Of a stretch of DNA of 64,000 bases, positions 31,724 through 42,794 are shown piece by piece. Every line of letters begins with the position of its first letter. Positions within the stretch are counted from its first letter, which is position 1. The position numbers and the translations under genes were made by a program. Source of the stretch: Astropecten irregularis (lineage: Eukaryota > Echinodermata > Asteroidea > Paxillosida > Astropectinidae); assembly GCA_963971285.1 (NCBI GenBank), contig OZ020246.1, forward strand, positions 23,472,494 to 23,536,493, given 5' to 3'. The notes beneath the pieces were generated by a model that was not told the origin of the DNA, did no database searches, and saw nothing but the letters and a program-made list of their open reading frames with translations.

Positions 31724-31806
31724 CACACGGTGTCCGATCCGTCGTTCCGTACATCTTCGTACGCCTCTGTTATTTTCGTCTCTTCCTCACTCGATATGCT
31801 GGCCAT
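31724..31806 (-). CDS. Alternative coactosin first exon (exon 1b)
   Basis: 83 nt, ATG to a GTAAGAAT donor. It encodes MASISSEEETKITEAYEDVR followed by NDGSDTV, leaving TG for the split W codon, exactly the phase and position of the exon 1a junction at 9806. The peptide aligns with exon 1a (AYNDVRSDKSETV against AYEDVRNDGSDTV). No matching exons 2-4 were recognised between 31.7 kb and 9.9 kb, so splicing to the shared exons at 7943 and below is the simplest reading. It could instead be an orphan exon of a broken duplicate gene. A TATA-like TTATATAG (31843-31850, minus sense) lies about 40 nt upstream of the ATG. Confidence 0.7.
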
Positions 31807-32221
31807 AGTTTGACGGTGTTCCACCAACTCTCAATCAGTAGGCCTATATAACTTGCAGTTTGTTCTGCAGTAAGGTTTTATGTGCTTTAAATTACAGTTA
31901 TAGGAGTGTACAACCGGTAAAGGCCTGGGTGATGTTTGTTCCTTAGTATGATCACGATCCTTAGATTGTTATGTAATGGAATGAGGGATGAAGGCTGCAT
32001 TGAACACATCAATGAATAAATTGAAATGACTGGTCGATGCCTGGCCTAGCTTAACTTCCACTCACTGTCATGTAAAATCTTCAAACGCTTTTATTATCAC
32101 AAATAATTGTTCGGTCTCTTTAGGGGGAGGGCCCTAACGTCCTTATGTTAGATAATGGCAGTGCTATACCTGGTGGGATGTTTTTCTCCTTTTCTTATAA
32201 TAATAGTCAGGATTCACTGAT

Positions 32222-32250
32222 GGGGGGGGGGGGGGGGGGGGGAGGGGGGT
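32222..32250. repeat. Poly-G tract
   Basis: About 28 bases, nearly all G with one A. Third of several long G or C runs in the window. Confidence 0.7.
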
Positions 32251-32274
32251 TGTGGAAATAAAATGCGCTAATTC

Positions 32275-32481
32275 AATACACGGGTTTACACCTTGGCTGC
32301 CATCTAAGATTTTGATCGCAACTTAAAAACGAGGCACTTCCACGCATGCGCACTTTTCGAAGTGTAGACCAGTCCATTGTCGAAGACAATACACGGGTTT
32401 ACACTTCGGCGGTTTTGATTTCGACTTCAAAACGAGGCACTATCACGCATGCGCACTTTTCGAAGTGTAAACCCGTGTATT
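32275..32481. mobile_element. Tandem pair of short inverted-repeat units
   Basis: Two units at 113-bp spacing (32275-32370 and 32388-32481). The second is bounded by AATACACGGGTTTACACTTCG and its complement CGAAGTGTAAACCCGTGTATT minus one base each side; both contain ACGCATGCGCACTTTTCGAA. It reads as two head-to-tail copies of a mini-MITE of about 94 bp. Confidence 0.55.
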
Positions 32482-33047
32482 CAATAGCGACGGATGCACT
32501 TGGCCGATCAAAGCTAGCTAATTTTTGTCTCCCTCCCCCCCCCCCCTCCACTTTTCTTTTCTTTTTGAGTCTTTCTCACTCCCAATATACATGTATTGTT
32601 GCTTTCCTCTTTCTTCCTTTTCTTTTTCTATTGTTTTTCTTTCTTTCTTTTGCTGGAAGAAAAGAGGGGGGGTGCGCGCACAACCCTCGCCCCCGAATCC
32701 GCCCCTAAATTCGACTGGAAAGTTCATTCTCCTGTCTCCTCTCGCCCGTCAGTGTGTACAAAGTCAAAAATGCAGAATCGATTTTTTACAACATTCTATG
32801 ACAACTCAATTACTGGGTTGTTATAATTACTGATAAGAATCCTAGTGAAATTCTTCTTCATTAAGCCCCAGTGAACCCTTATTTTGTTATGCTAATTTCC
32901 CATTGGCTCCACATCATTACAGTAGTTTCTTTGAGGCGGTTGGGGGAAGGTACACCCCCAACCCCCAGGTTTTCATTTATATGAACACATGTATTTGTGC
33001 ACACACGTATATATGGAAGTACGACTAAGCTACAGGATCCTACCCCA

Positions 33048-33290
33048 TGGGCCAATTTCATAAAACTGTTAAGCACAAAAAGTTGCTTAGCACAAAAATG
33101 TCTCGCCCAATAAGACAAACCACCATTGAAAATTCCATTTGATATTCATGGTCACGGAACAACAGCCAAAGAACAATCACAAGTGATACACAACACGTGG
33201 AGATTTGGTTGTTAATCCTGTTTTTATTAAGACAGAAATGTCATTGCTTAGCCATTTTTTGTGCTTAACAGTTTTATGAAATTGGCCCCA
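33048..33290. mobile_element. MITE family C, full copy
   Basis: The best copy of this family: it begins GGGCCAATTTCATAAAACTG and ends CAGTTTTATGAAATTGGCCC, about 243 bp, with ATATTCATGGTCACGGAAC inside. Confidence 0.75.
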
Positions 33291-33372
33291 GGTCTGAGGA
33301 CTTGTCTACGCTACTGCTTTGAGCATGAGGTGGCATTTAGGTAAAATAAGTGCACATTTCAGTGAAGTACGG

Positions 33373-33555
33373 TGGCCAATTTCATGTCCCTGCTTAGCAC
33401 AAGAATTTTCTAACCATGAAATGTATGTTTTATTAAAAACAGGATTAACAACCACATTTCCGTGTGTTGGGATCACTTGTGGTTGTTCTTTGGCTGATGT
33501 TGTTCGCTAACCATGAATATCAAATGAAATTTTTCATGGTTTTATTGAGTACATA
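33373..33555. mobile_element. MITE family C, fragment
   Basis: Left end GGCCAATTTCATGTCCCTG and the TAACCATGAATATCAAATG block are recognisable; the right end is lost. It lies 80 bp from the full copy. Confidence 0.5.
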
Positions 33556-33863
33556 TTATAATGTCTACAAAACAAAAATTATCATGCAGATTTATGAGAA
33601 CTATGAACCATTTTTGGCTTCTTAATGATGTCTACGTGGGATTAATCAAAACTGGAATTAAAAATAACTATTTGCCAACAACCAGAATTAGCAGTAATGG
33701 GAAAACAGCAAGACGTGTGATGTCATTTCATGCTTCATTTACAACCATCTGTACAGGCATATATGTCGAGAATAAAATTATTACGCTTAAAGTAAATGAG
33801 TGAGTTATAATAATAAATTACACATACCCGTACATGTACATGCATAGGTGCTGGGAGGTAAAG

Positions 33864-34234
33864 TTAAAGGTAATACTGTATCATACTTTGGTTTTTGTCA
33901 AAGAAATGCGATTCTTGGGCAAAATTTCAAGGAAGATATAATAAAAGTCATCTGTGAAAATTGCAGTCCCGTACGGTGCCCACTTTTTGAGAAAACAGTG
34001 TAAAACGACCGCGGTATTTCTTAAGTCTTTTCTCTTTTATTTTTCATCTTTAAAAGATCACAAATAATTTCGGTCACTGCTTTGACTCTTTTCTTGACAT
34101 TAAAATACAGCATTTCAGGCAGAACAATTTTAAAGGTATGTTTCTACCAACAACATCTTTATACCCTGCAAGTTTAAGGGGAATCTGTGAAAATCTCTGT
34201 TTTGGTATGTTACTAAAGTATAATACTACCTTGA
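33864..34234. mobile_element. MITE family A, copy 1 of a tandem pair
   Basis: Starts TTAAAGGTAATACTGTATCAT and ends AAAGTATAATACTACCTTGA. All internal blocks are present, including the central palindrome. Confidence 0.7.
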
Positions 34235-34606
34235 AGGGAAATTTCACATTTTGGTTTTTGTCAAAGAAATACAAATTCATGGGCACAAATAGCAAGAAAG
34301 ATACAGTAACAGTCATCTGTGAAATTCTCCGTCCCATTCGGTGCCCACTTTTTGAGAAACAATGAAAAACGTTCACGGTATGTTTTTTTTTTAATTATCT
34401 TTTCAACGTTATTTTTGAGGCTTCCGAATATCAAAATTGTTTTTGGTCAATTGGTTTCACTCTTTTCCGGATAAATACAGCATTTCAGTCAGAAACACTT
34501 AAACGGTATGTTTCTACCATCACCGTCTTTATACCCTGTAAGTTGGTAAATCTGTAAAGATTTCTGTTTCGGTATATGCCACCAAAGTATGATACGGTAC
34601 CTTTAA
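34231..34606. mobile_element. MITE family A, copy 2 of a tandem pair
   Basis: Begins at the 4-base TTGA that closes the previous copy and ends AAAGTATGATACGGTACCTTTAA minus outer bases. It has the same orientation as copy 1, so the two are head to tail sharing one target-site remnant. Confidence 0.65.
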
Positions 34607-35097
34607 GGAATGTATAAGGCCTATGATTCACGTCACTGGAAATCAAACGAAGGAAACAACGGTCGGCGCACGCGGGTAAATATGCAGACAATCTGCACCA
34701 TGACATTCTCAAATCAAACGCCTCCGTCTCTCGCTCACGTTCAAGTTCAATGTTAAACGAGCTGTGACGCCTAAAGTTCTAAACTGCAGAGTTCCCGCCA
34801 ATATCGCTTTACAATCGTTTGGTGATTGCACACACAACAAGGGCAGAAAGTGGGAGATATCACGCAATGTTTTTTTACTGTCACCGCGTCACACGAGGCA
34901 ATTCTTACTGGCCATCAGTCCCCTCCAGGAGGATGAAAACAGACACCTTACAATTTCCAAGCACAGCAGCAGCTTAATTTTTTGCTTTAAATAGCAAGAC
35001 ACTGTCGTAGATAAATGTCTCTCATTACACCGATCGCGAAGTGTGCGTTCCTCATGCTGGTTAGTTGCGATGATCGTAACTCTTGTTTTGACGTGGG

Positions 35098-35246
35098 GAG
35101 TTGGGTCTATTTCACGAAGCCCTACGATCGATCGTATAACTCGACTTAAGAAGGATAACGCATGGTATCCTGCATAGGACTGCAATGCATCACAAGTCCT
35201 ACGATTGATGGCAAGTTACGATGAGTTTGGTGAAAACGACCCATGG
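35098..35246. mobile_element. MITE family D, full copy
   Basis: Starts GGGTCTATTTCACGAAGCC and ends TTTGGTGAAAACGACCCA, about 149 bp. The arms contain TACGATCGATCGTA. Confidence 0.65.
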
Positions 35247-36177
35247 ACCTAACGGGTCCATCGCATCTATCCTCTTGCCTGTAGTAGCAGGACGTTTTGC
35301 AATTAAGTCACAAAAAAAGCTTCATTAATGTAACTGTACCATTATGATATTTCACAGTACATAAATAAAATAAATAATGTACTAAAATCATTATTCAAGT
35401 TCATTCATGTGAAATAATTTATTTTCTTTTGGCATTTCCCTTAATTTCCTACATGTAGATATTTCTCAGGCTTTGGAGGAGAAAAACGAAACCTATAGCT
35501 GTTTCACAATAATTATGTTCATAACCGTCCAACTTAAAACCAAACTCCCAAACGGGATACATTCTCCATTTACCTCATACTTGTTTTAAAATGACAATAA
35601 TTATGTCTTGTATATGATAATTTCTTAAAAGTGGTTCGGAATCTTCCAAAATAAACAGTAGAATTGGACGAATTAATAGAGTGGTCATCATAACATCAGG
35701 CAGGCAAAATCGCGGACTTGGGATTTAGTCTTCAGTTATATTCTCATCTCACTGATATTCTTATAATATTCAATTGTTCCAAGTCCAAGATAGCTTGGAA
35801 TATTCTTAACCTTTTACAAAATAGCTATGGCTATTTCCAAAGAGCTGCTTCAAGCAGGTCAAAGAATACGTTTGCTAAGCACACAGCAGCCCTGGGTTAC
35901 CAGCGAAAATGCCATATAAAATATTATCCTGCTCTCAAATGGTTCTCTGCTGATTTTACCTCAGTGTGAATATTTTGCCACTCAGTAGTTCCCAACTAGT
36001 GGCTCTACAAAAATAGTGCCAAATCCAGCTTTTCAAAAGCAATGATTTACCGTCCTAAACCATTAAACTTTCCATGGCAACAAACAGCGCCCTCAAGTTT
36101 CAGATGTGGCAAGGGTTGTTGAGCAGAATTGAGCTTTGTCCCAAATCTCTGGCAGCAACTGCAAATAACGCACTATG
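35247..36177. other. AT-rich intergenic stretch
   Basis: No gene, repeat family or domain was recognised. It lies downstream of peptide deformylase. Confidence 0.45.
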
Positions 36178-36391
36178 AGGCCGTGTCAAAAACGGGCTTT
36201 CAGAGCTATGGCTAGGTCTATTGTCTAGGTGTCTCCGCATATTTCAAATGGAGCAAAGACCTAGACCTAGCTTCTAAACAACAGATTCGGATGCAGCCTA
36301 AGTCTGTGGAAACGGCTGCAGTCACTGGCTAGTGGCTGCCGTAGGGGCGTGTGTAATTTGCAGCCGCAGCCAGAAATTTGGGACACGGCCT
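36178..36391. mobile_element. MITE with GGCCGTGTC ends
   Basis: About 214 bp with inverted tips GGCCGTGTCAAAAACGGG and AAATTTGGGACACGGCC. It ends 10 bp from the peptide deformylase stop codon, so it forms nearly all of that gene's first 3' UTR sequence. Confidence 0.55.
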
Positions 36392-36401
36392 TATTATGAT
36401 G

Positions 36402-39400
36402 TCACTTCAAATTCCACTTGGGCCACTCCCTGTCCTGGAACGTAGAGGAGTCCATGGTGTCGATGAAGAGCTTGCCGTTAAGGTGGTCTACTTCGTGCTG
36501 GATGATACGGGCCGTGTAACCAGTAGTCCTCCAGCTCACCTCCTTACCCTGTTCATTCAGACCTGAATCAGTGCATAGCAAAACATACAGAATCGTCAAA
36601 TAACCACAAGGGAAACTGACTGAATTTAAAGTCATTGAAAGGTGAACAAAGAACAATTGACAGGAGCGGGATTCAAATCGGCGACCTCCTGAACACCGTA
36701 CAGGCGCTCTACTAACTGAGCTATCCGGCCTTATGTTGGTGGTGTCCCAAATAGTCCATTATCTTTGTTCGTTTGGCAGTCAGAAGCTCAGTTGGTAGAG
36801 CTCCTGTAGGGTATTCAGAAGGTCGCCGGTTCGAATCCCGCACCGGTTATTTTTCCTTTGTTCACTTTTCAAAACATACAGAACTTCAAAAAAAATAGGT
36901 GATATTTTGGGGTTTGCTTTGATTTGAATTTTTCTTAAGATGAATTGCCCATATAAAATAAATTTCTTTCAGTGAACCAATTTAGAAAGATCATGAATAA
37001 GTAACAAAACGAAAATCATCAAAATTACCGCAAGGGAAACAGACTGGATTAGTTCTAAGTCATTAAAAAGTGACCAGTGCACTGTTCACTGCAGTGAAAA
37101 ATTGACAAGAGCGGGATTCGAACCTCCGACCCCAAAAATACTGTACCACTGCTCTACCAAAAATACAAGAGGTCGCCGGTTAGAATCCCGCTCCAGTCAA
37201 TTATTCTTTGTTCAATTTTCAATGATTAAATGAGCAATTTGAAATTCAAATTCACATTTTTTACGTCATGTGAAATTAGGCAAGACATCTTTAAACCCTA
37301 ATTTTCATACTTTGGTTTTTTATCAAAGAAATACAGATTCATTGGCAAAAATATCAAGACAGATACAGCAACAGTCATCTGTGAAAATTTCAGTCCCATA
37401 CGGTGCCAACTTTTTGAGAAAACAGTAAAAAACAGCTACAGTATTTCTTAAGTCTTTTCTCTTTTATTTTTGATCTTTAAGATTTTCGGTCATTGTTTTA
37501 CTATTCATTATTCTGAATGAATACACCATTTCAGGCGGAAAAATTTTAGCAGTATGTTTCTACCACCACCATCTTCATACCCTGTAAGTTATACGTAAAT
37601 CTGTGAACATTTCTGTTTTGGTTTCTTACCAAAGTATGATACTACCTTTAATATGATTTTGCACACACCCTAGGAGGTCAGGTGTCTACTGGTTTCCACA
37701 AAATGAATAACATCCATGACAACATTGAATGCATTTGTTGTTAAAGGCTGGGAATCCCACCTGTAATCTCCACACCATAAGCCCTAGGCACGCAGGCATC
37801 GTACCCAACGACACTCAGGCAGCCTTCTAGGTGGGTCACGACCCTCGAGTCTGTGACCTTGACCATAGGATTGATGAAAACTTTCAGAGGGAAGACGGCA
37901 ACTTCTCTGGTCTTCAGGATCTGTGCGTGGTGGAATCACATGGAACAAGCTCTCATGAAGGTAGTGTTAGCTGTTATCAATGTCATCAACCTCTTTTTGA
38001 ATACTCATTCAATCAAACAATTAGTGAGAGCATGTGCTGCAGCAGCAGGTTGCAGCATCGACCTCCGAGCGGTACTCCTTCGGTCTCCTGATAGCCATCC
38101 CCCAGGCAGCCACGCGACCCATACCCATCCAAAGTAATGATCCATCTGACGTTACCATGTGTCATGCGGACGCACTATCGGGCGAGTCCTACCAGTAGGC
38201 TCCCTCAGAAAGAGAATTCTCCTGGCAGGATTACTCGCAGGGAATCTAGCCACATGACAGTACAGTTGCATCTGGCACTCACATAATATCATGCAGGTGA
38301 TACTCATTGCCATAGCATAAGGTGATGTATCTGGGCTGAATTTCTCCACACTCCAAGATTGATCTTAAGATGAGTTGTTTTGTATTGTGACATCACACAT
38401 TGAATAACAATTAAGATTGATTCACATTTTGAGATTAATTTCAGTGCTTTGTAAAATCGTTATTATAAACAAATCCAGACAATTACATGGGTCTGCAAAG
38501 CCATCTTAGCCTGGTCTACAATTTAGTACCGGTACCATTTCCAGTACCACTTGGCCAAATGGCTTGTAAAAACCAGTGTTGGAGGTGTCAAGACCTGGTC
38601 TCGGTCTCGAGACCGTCACAAGATCTTTTTTTTGAGGTCTCGGGTCTCGAACCATCAGGTCTCGGCCTCGGTCTTGGTCTCGAACTTCCAGGTCTCGACT
38701 ACAACACTGGTAAAAACCTATCTTAGTCAATCTAGCTCCCCAGGTTAAAACCAGTCTTCAAAATGGGTGTCTAAATTTGGCTCATATTATTTAAAGGTTG
38801 TATCATACTTTGGTAAGACACCAAAACAGAAATGTTCACAGATAACTTTCAGGGTATGAAGATGATGCTGGTAGAAACCTACCGTTAAAATATTTCCGCC
38901 TGAAATGGTGTATTTATCCAGAAATTGATAAAACAACGACCGAAAATCTTTAAAAGAGAAAAGACTTAAGAAATACTGTCACCGTTTTTCACGATTTTCT
39001 CAAAAAGTTGGCACCGTATGGGACTGAAATTTTCACAGATTACTTTTACTGTATCTTTCTTGATATTTTTGCCCATGAATCTGTATTTCTTTCACAAAAA
39101 CCAAAGTATGATACTACCTTTAATGCCCAGTGTGCCTGCAACCAGGTTGAGAGTTTCTCCTCTAGGCTCTCTTCTTGCCGCCTCCTAGTCAATTTTCAAA
39201 CCTTGGAATAGAACTGTTCTCACCTCTTCGTCAAATCCTTTCAAGTGTCTCTCAGTGAATTCCATCACGATGATCTGTTTGGCCACGCCCACTTGTGGCG
39301 CGGCGCATCCGACGGCGCCCACCCTCCTCATAACCTTCGTCATCGCCTTGATGACATTCTGTATGTCGGGGGATCTAATCTGGCGGGGGTCGACGGGGGA

Positions 39401-39667
39401 GCTCTGGCCCCGCAGGACCGGGTCCCCGATCTGGCAGGCGTGATGGTACGGTGGGGACTTCATCTTGGGTTTGGAGAATCGATTACGAATTTCACGGAGG
39501 ATTATCGTTCTGAGCGGCTCACTGACGATGACCCTGCTGGCGTAGTGTCGCTTCTCAACGTCAAACGCTGGGAGGAACCTACACGTTGACCTAAGATACG
39601 GCATTCTGCTCACAAAGTTTGTGGTTCTACAGAGTAAGATGCCTATCGCCTCCCTGACTGCCATCAT
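36402..39667 (-). CDS. PDF: Peptide deformylase, mitochondrial type
   Basis: Three exons: 39667-39224, 37920-37761 and 36562-36402 (stop TGA), 765 nt, 254 aa; human PDF is 243 aa. All three deformylase motifs are visible: motif I GCAAPQ (residues 120-125), motif II EGCLS (180-184) with the metal-binding Cys, and motif III HEVDH (224-228) with two metal-binding His and the catalytic Glu. The enzyme removes the formyl group from the N-terminal Met of newly made mitochondrial proteins. The first 40 residues are basic with few acids (LLCRTTNFVSRMPYLRSTCR), consistent with a mitochondrial targeting signal. I used the first of two adjacent ATGs; a 5' non-coding exon is possible. The exon 2 acceptor could be 9 nt further in (37911). 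Intron 1 holds a hAT-like MITE and a family A MITE; intron 2 holds SINE copies and a family A MITE. Confidence 0.92.
36600..36733 (-). mobile_element. tRNA-derived SINE, minus copy
   Basis: On the minus strand GGATAGCTCAGTTAGTAGAG (A box) and GCCGATTTGAATCCCG (B box) lie 30-40 bp apart, followed by a body with TTGTTCTTTGTTCACC. The anticodon arm does not fold with a 7-base loop, so it is not a working tRNA. Confidence 0.65.
36778..36890 (+). mobile_element. tRNA-derived SINE, plus copy
   Basis: AAGCTCAGTTGGTAGAGCTC and CGCCGGTTCGAATCCCGC give A and B boxes, then the same TTTGTTCACTTTTCAA body as the minus copy. It lies about 45 bp away in opposite orientation. Confidence 0.65.
37030..37240. 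mobile_element. Composite SINE remnants in both orientations
   Basis: A minus-sense head (GAGCGGGATTCGAACC at 37109-37124, GTACCACTGCTCTACC) runs into a plus-sense B box and tail (GGTCGCCGGTTAGAATCCCG, TTTGTTCAATTTTCAATG). It looks like two copies meeting back to back. Confidence 0.5.
37291..37651. mobile_element. MITE family A, full copy
   Basis: TTAA at both ends; right TIR CAAAGTATGATACTACCTTTAA minus outer bases. Part of the central palindrome is lost. In peptide deformylase intron 2. Confidence 0.65.
38574..38709. mobile_element. hAT-like MITE with perfect 8-bp duplication
   Basis: Inverted tips CAGTGTTGG and CAACACTG enclose 136 bp rich in GGTCTCG. The target duplication GTAAAAAC is exact (38566-38573 and 38710-38717). 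Eight-base duplications and CAGTG tips fit the hAT superfamily. In peptide deformylase intron 1. Confidence 0.75.
38791..39123. mobile_element. MITE family A, full copy
   Basis: TTAAAGGTTGTATCATACTT to AAAGTATGATACTACCTTTAA minus outer base. The middle is slightly shortened. It ends about 100 bp from peptide deformylase exon 1's donor. Confidence 0.7.
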
Positions 39668-39954
39668 TATCAGATCCAGCCACAGCAATCACAGGGCAAA
39701 GATGCTGTTCCTAAAATTATGCATCGGAAGACATTTTCAAACTTGATGAAAAATCAATAGTTGGAATACAAGCTTATCAGTATTTATCAAAGTGACTCGC
39801 TATTACTAGGTAGAATGTAAGGTAAACAGTAATATTGATAATGTGGTATCCTACCACTAATAAATTTTGCTGACTGTGATACATTTCATACATGGTTGTA
39901 CAAATCCAGTTGGAAATGGGTTTACTTTAAAATTACAGTAGTGACTAATTCCTT

Positions 39955-40268
39955 CTAAAAGGAAGTATTATACTTTGGTTTTTATCACAGAAATACAGAT
40001 TCATGGGCAAACATACCAAGACAGATACAGTAACAGTCATCTATGAAAATTTCACACCCAGTAGGCATGCGGTGCCCGCTTTTTGAGAAAACGGTGAAAA
40101 ACTGCCACAGTATTTCTTAAGTCATTTCTCTTTTATTTTTTATCTTTTAACATGTTTAAAAGATCAAAAATATTTTCAGTCGTGGTTTTACTAGTTTTTA
40201 GATATATACACCATTTCAGACGGACAGATTTTAACGGTATGTTTCTACCAGCATCATCTTCATACCTG
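39955..40268. mobile_element. MITE family A, right end missing
   Basis: AAGGAAGTATTATACTTTGG start, standard body, stops after CAGCATCATCTTCATACC. Within 300 bp upstream of the peptide deformylase ATG. Confidence 0.6.
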
Positions 40269-40499
40269 AAGCTTGAGCGAAAATTCGTGCCACACTACTC
40301 ACTATTGAGCAGGCCTAACGACAGTAACGTTAGTGACTAGTGGGGTTATAGGGCCCTGCCGGAAATGGAATAAATGGAATATTGACACAATGAATTGTCC
40401 TTTCACAAGATTGTTTAGATTATCAAAAGTAAGGAAGCAAGATTACAACACATACCAAGAGTCGGCAGGTAGAATGTAATGTTCTTGCACTTAGCAGCA

Positions 40500-40550
40500 C
40501 TAATACTACTACTACTACTATACTAGTAGTACTAGTACTACTAGTGCGAA
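40500..40550. repeat. CTA/TAG triplet palindromic microsatellite
   Basis: ACTACTACTACTA followed by its complementary TAGTAGTACTAG form an inverted simple repeat. Confidence 0.6.
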
Positions 40551-40670
40551 CACCGTACGTTTATGGGCGCAGCCATTTTAAAGACTATTTTCTTCTCACC
40601 ACTTGAGGGCGCTGCTCATCTTCGCCTTTCAGCTGCAGCCGCGGGGTAAGAAAGGTCTATAGCCGCATTA

Positions 40671-40901
40671 GGGCCTTTACGAAATAAGGCTTGAGGTTTG
40701 GCTTGACATTTGTTTTTCTAATGCCATTTTGTGTCCTTAATGAAATGAAGGGCTTGATCAGATACATGCCGAAGCTTGAGCCTTTCCCCAGCTTCATCAT
40801 GTGGCCCAATCCCTTCATTTCGTGCTGTGGGCTTCAAAATGGTGGTACAGTGAAATAAGTCCCAAGCCTAGCCTCAAGCCTAGTTTCGTAAAGGCCCTAA
40901 T
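40671..40901. mobile_element. MITE with AGGGCCTTTACGAAA ends (family E-like)
   Basis: Inverted tips TTAGGGCCTTTACGAAA and TTTCGTAAAGGCCCTAA, about 230 bp. The tips resemble those of the 61014 copy of family E. Confidence 0.65.
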
Positions 40902-41459
40902 AGAATCTTTGCAAAAACCTGGCTGGGCAAAATCTCCCTTGCCCTTCCAGAGAGGAACTATAATGCCCCTCTTCCAGTCAGACGGGATCGCCAGTAGTCC
41001 ATACCGAACCTAGTATAACTATTATTTTAAGTGTTCGTGGACGAACACGGAGCTGTTCCGACTTATTTTATCAGCTTTATAGCTGTGATGATGTCATGAT
41101 GACGTGACGGTCAATTTCATGGCATCATGCACAACTAAACGATATAGCAAAGCTTTTGCAAAAAGAATCATGTCTGTAGCATTTGCCGTTCTCGAGATAA
41201 TTTATGCTGCGAAGAAAATTTACTAATAAAATATTCAAAATGAGCTGTCACGTGCTTAATTAATCCTCACCTTAGACTCCTCCGTCAATAACTCGCCGCT
41301 TTCAGACCTGACCGAGCTTACCCCCGATGAGACAGGAACGCAATGGACGAATCTCTCCCCCCCCCCCCCCCATATAGCGGCCCCAGAATCCCCAGTGTAC
41401 ACACAGACCGTACTTGCGCCTCAGGGACCGCACGGCCAAGCCGCCTCAACTGATCTCCT

Positions 41460-42440
41460 ATAGGTCTAGACTCGTGACTAGACTCGCGACTCTTGTCTAT
41501 CAGTCTGAGTGTGTACCCTCACGGTCCTCCTGACCATTCTTGAAGATCCAAGCCTCATGTACCAGCAACCGAGATCATTCATGATTGGTGGCCTTGAAGA
41601 ATCACCTCCGGGCACTCCCGACTGGGCATCCCCAAGCCGATCGCGAAGCTCGCATGCAAAACCATTCGCCACAACTCCATCCCGAAGACGACTCACATCA
41701 AGCTAGACTTGGCTTCATAGATGATGGAGCCAGCCTCCTGGACGTTAGCCTCGAGAAACGGCCGGCAGTTGTGAAGAATCCTACAACGACCGTCCATGAG
41801 AACATGATCGATCTCCTTCGCAACAACGTATTGGAATAACATGTTCAACGATGCCGCCGCGGGCGTACCGGTATGATACCAAAAGTCAAGTCCCCGGAGA
41901 CTCTTTGCAAACGGATCAAGAATAGCTAGTGCAATTCTGACCCTGATACCAGATCCACTGGGACCAATACACGTCTCGTAGCCGTTAGTGTGCGTGCCAG
42001 TGGGGGACATTGAAGTTCCCCATGACCAAGAGAATGTCTCGGCGAGGACACCCATCCAAAACAGACTCGAGCTGGGTGTAGAATGCATCCTTGTCCGATG
42101 GCGAACTCACCTCAGCAGTCGGAGCATACACTGATACCACCGAGATAACACCTAAAGGGTGTTAAATCTGGACCCTTGCCATTATACGCTCGTTGACCGG
42201 TACATGACAATTGACTGCCATGAGTCTACCAGTCCTAATTATAAACCACAACCAATAAGTCCCCCCCCCCCCCACACACACACACCTGAGAGGTAACCAT
42301 CGAGACGGTCATACCCCATGACAACACTGATGTCACCGCTCTTTGGACGCCGTACCACACAGAGGGCAGCAATCACAATGCCAATCCGACCATCTATGCG
42401 GTGAGTCCATGCGTCCAAAAGGATGCGTCTTAACTCTGCG
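41460..42440 (-). pseudogene. LINE endonuclease remnant (CFDP2-like)
   Basis: Read on the minus strand, several short frames in order match the endonuclease and following linker of RTE/Jockey-like LINEs: GDISVVMGYDRLDGYLSG, then GYETCIGPSGSGIRVR, then AKEIDHVLMDGRCRILHNCR, then ANGFACELRDRLGDAQSG. The frame changes more than once between pieces, and the reverse transcriptase is absent, so this is a dead fragment. Long C runs at 41353-41372 and 42257-42272 lie beside and within it. Confidence 0.7.
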
Positions 42441-42794
42441 ACGCGTCGTAAGTTTTATGAAATCGGCCCCAGGCTCTTGTGATAGCAGATAGGAAGATGA
42501 TCATCATCTCAGAGAGAGAGAGAGAGAACATTCCACACAGCCACCCGGCAGGACCGCCTCAGATTAAACCGAGAAGATCACCATCCAGCAGCAGTGTCGC
42601 CTCTGCATCACCGCAACCCATCCTCCCACGAATTATCCGTGGTTCCCCCTGCAGTCAGACTGATGCGGAGGGTCCAGGCCTCAGTGCCTCATCCTTCGTG
42701 CTGCCCGATGCCGTGCGGCGGCATCAGAGGTACTCCCACGGAACGGACATTTTCTTTTTCTTTGTTTTTCGAATTTGTCGCGATGACATTATTT

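Noticed and set aside
32346-32833. Proteins encoded near 32.5 kb on both strands
   Set aside because: The frames run through T-, C- and G-rich low-complexity DNA and a mini-MITE; no conserved residues.
36600-36890. tRNA genes in peptide deformylase intron 2
   Set aside because: A and B boxes are present, but the anticodon loop is the wrong size and the same body follows each copy, so they are SINE heads.
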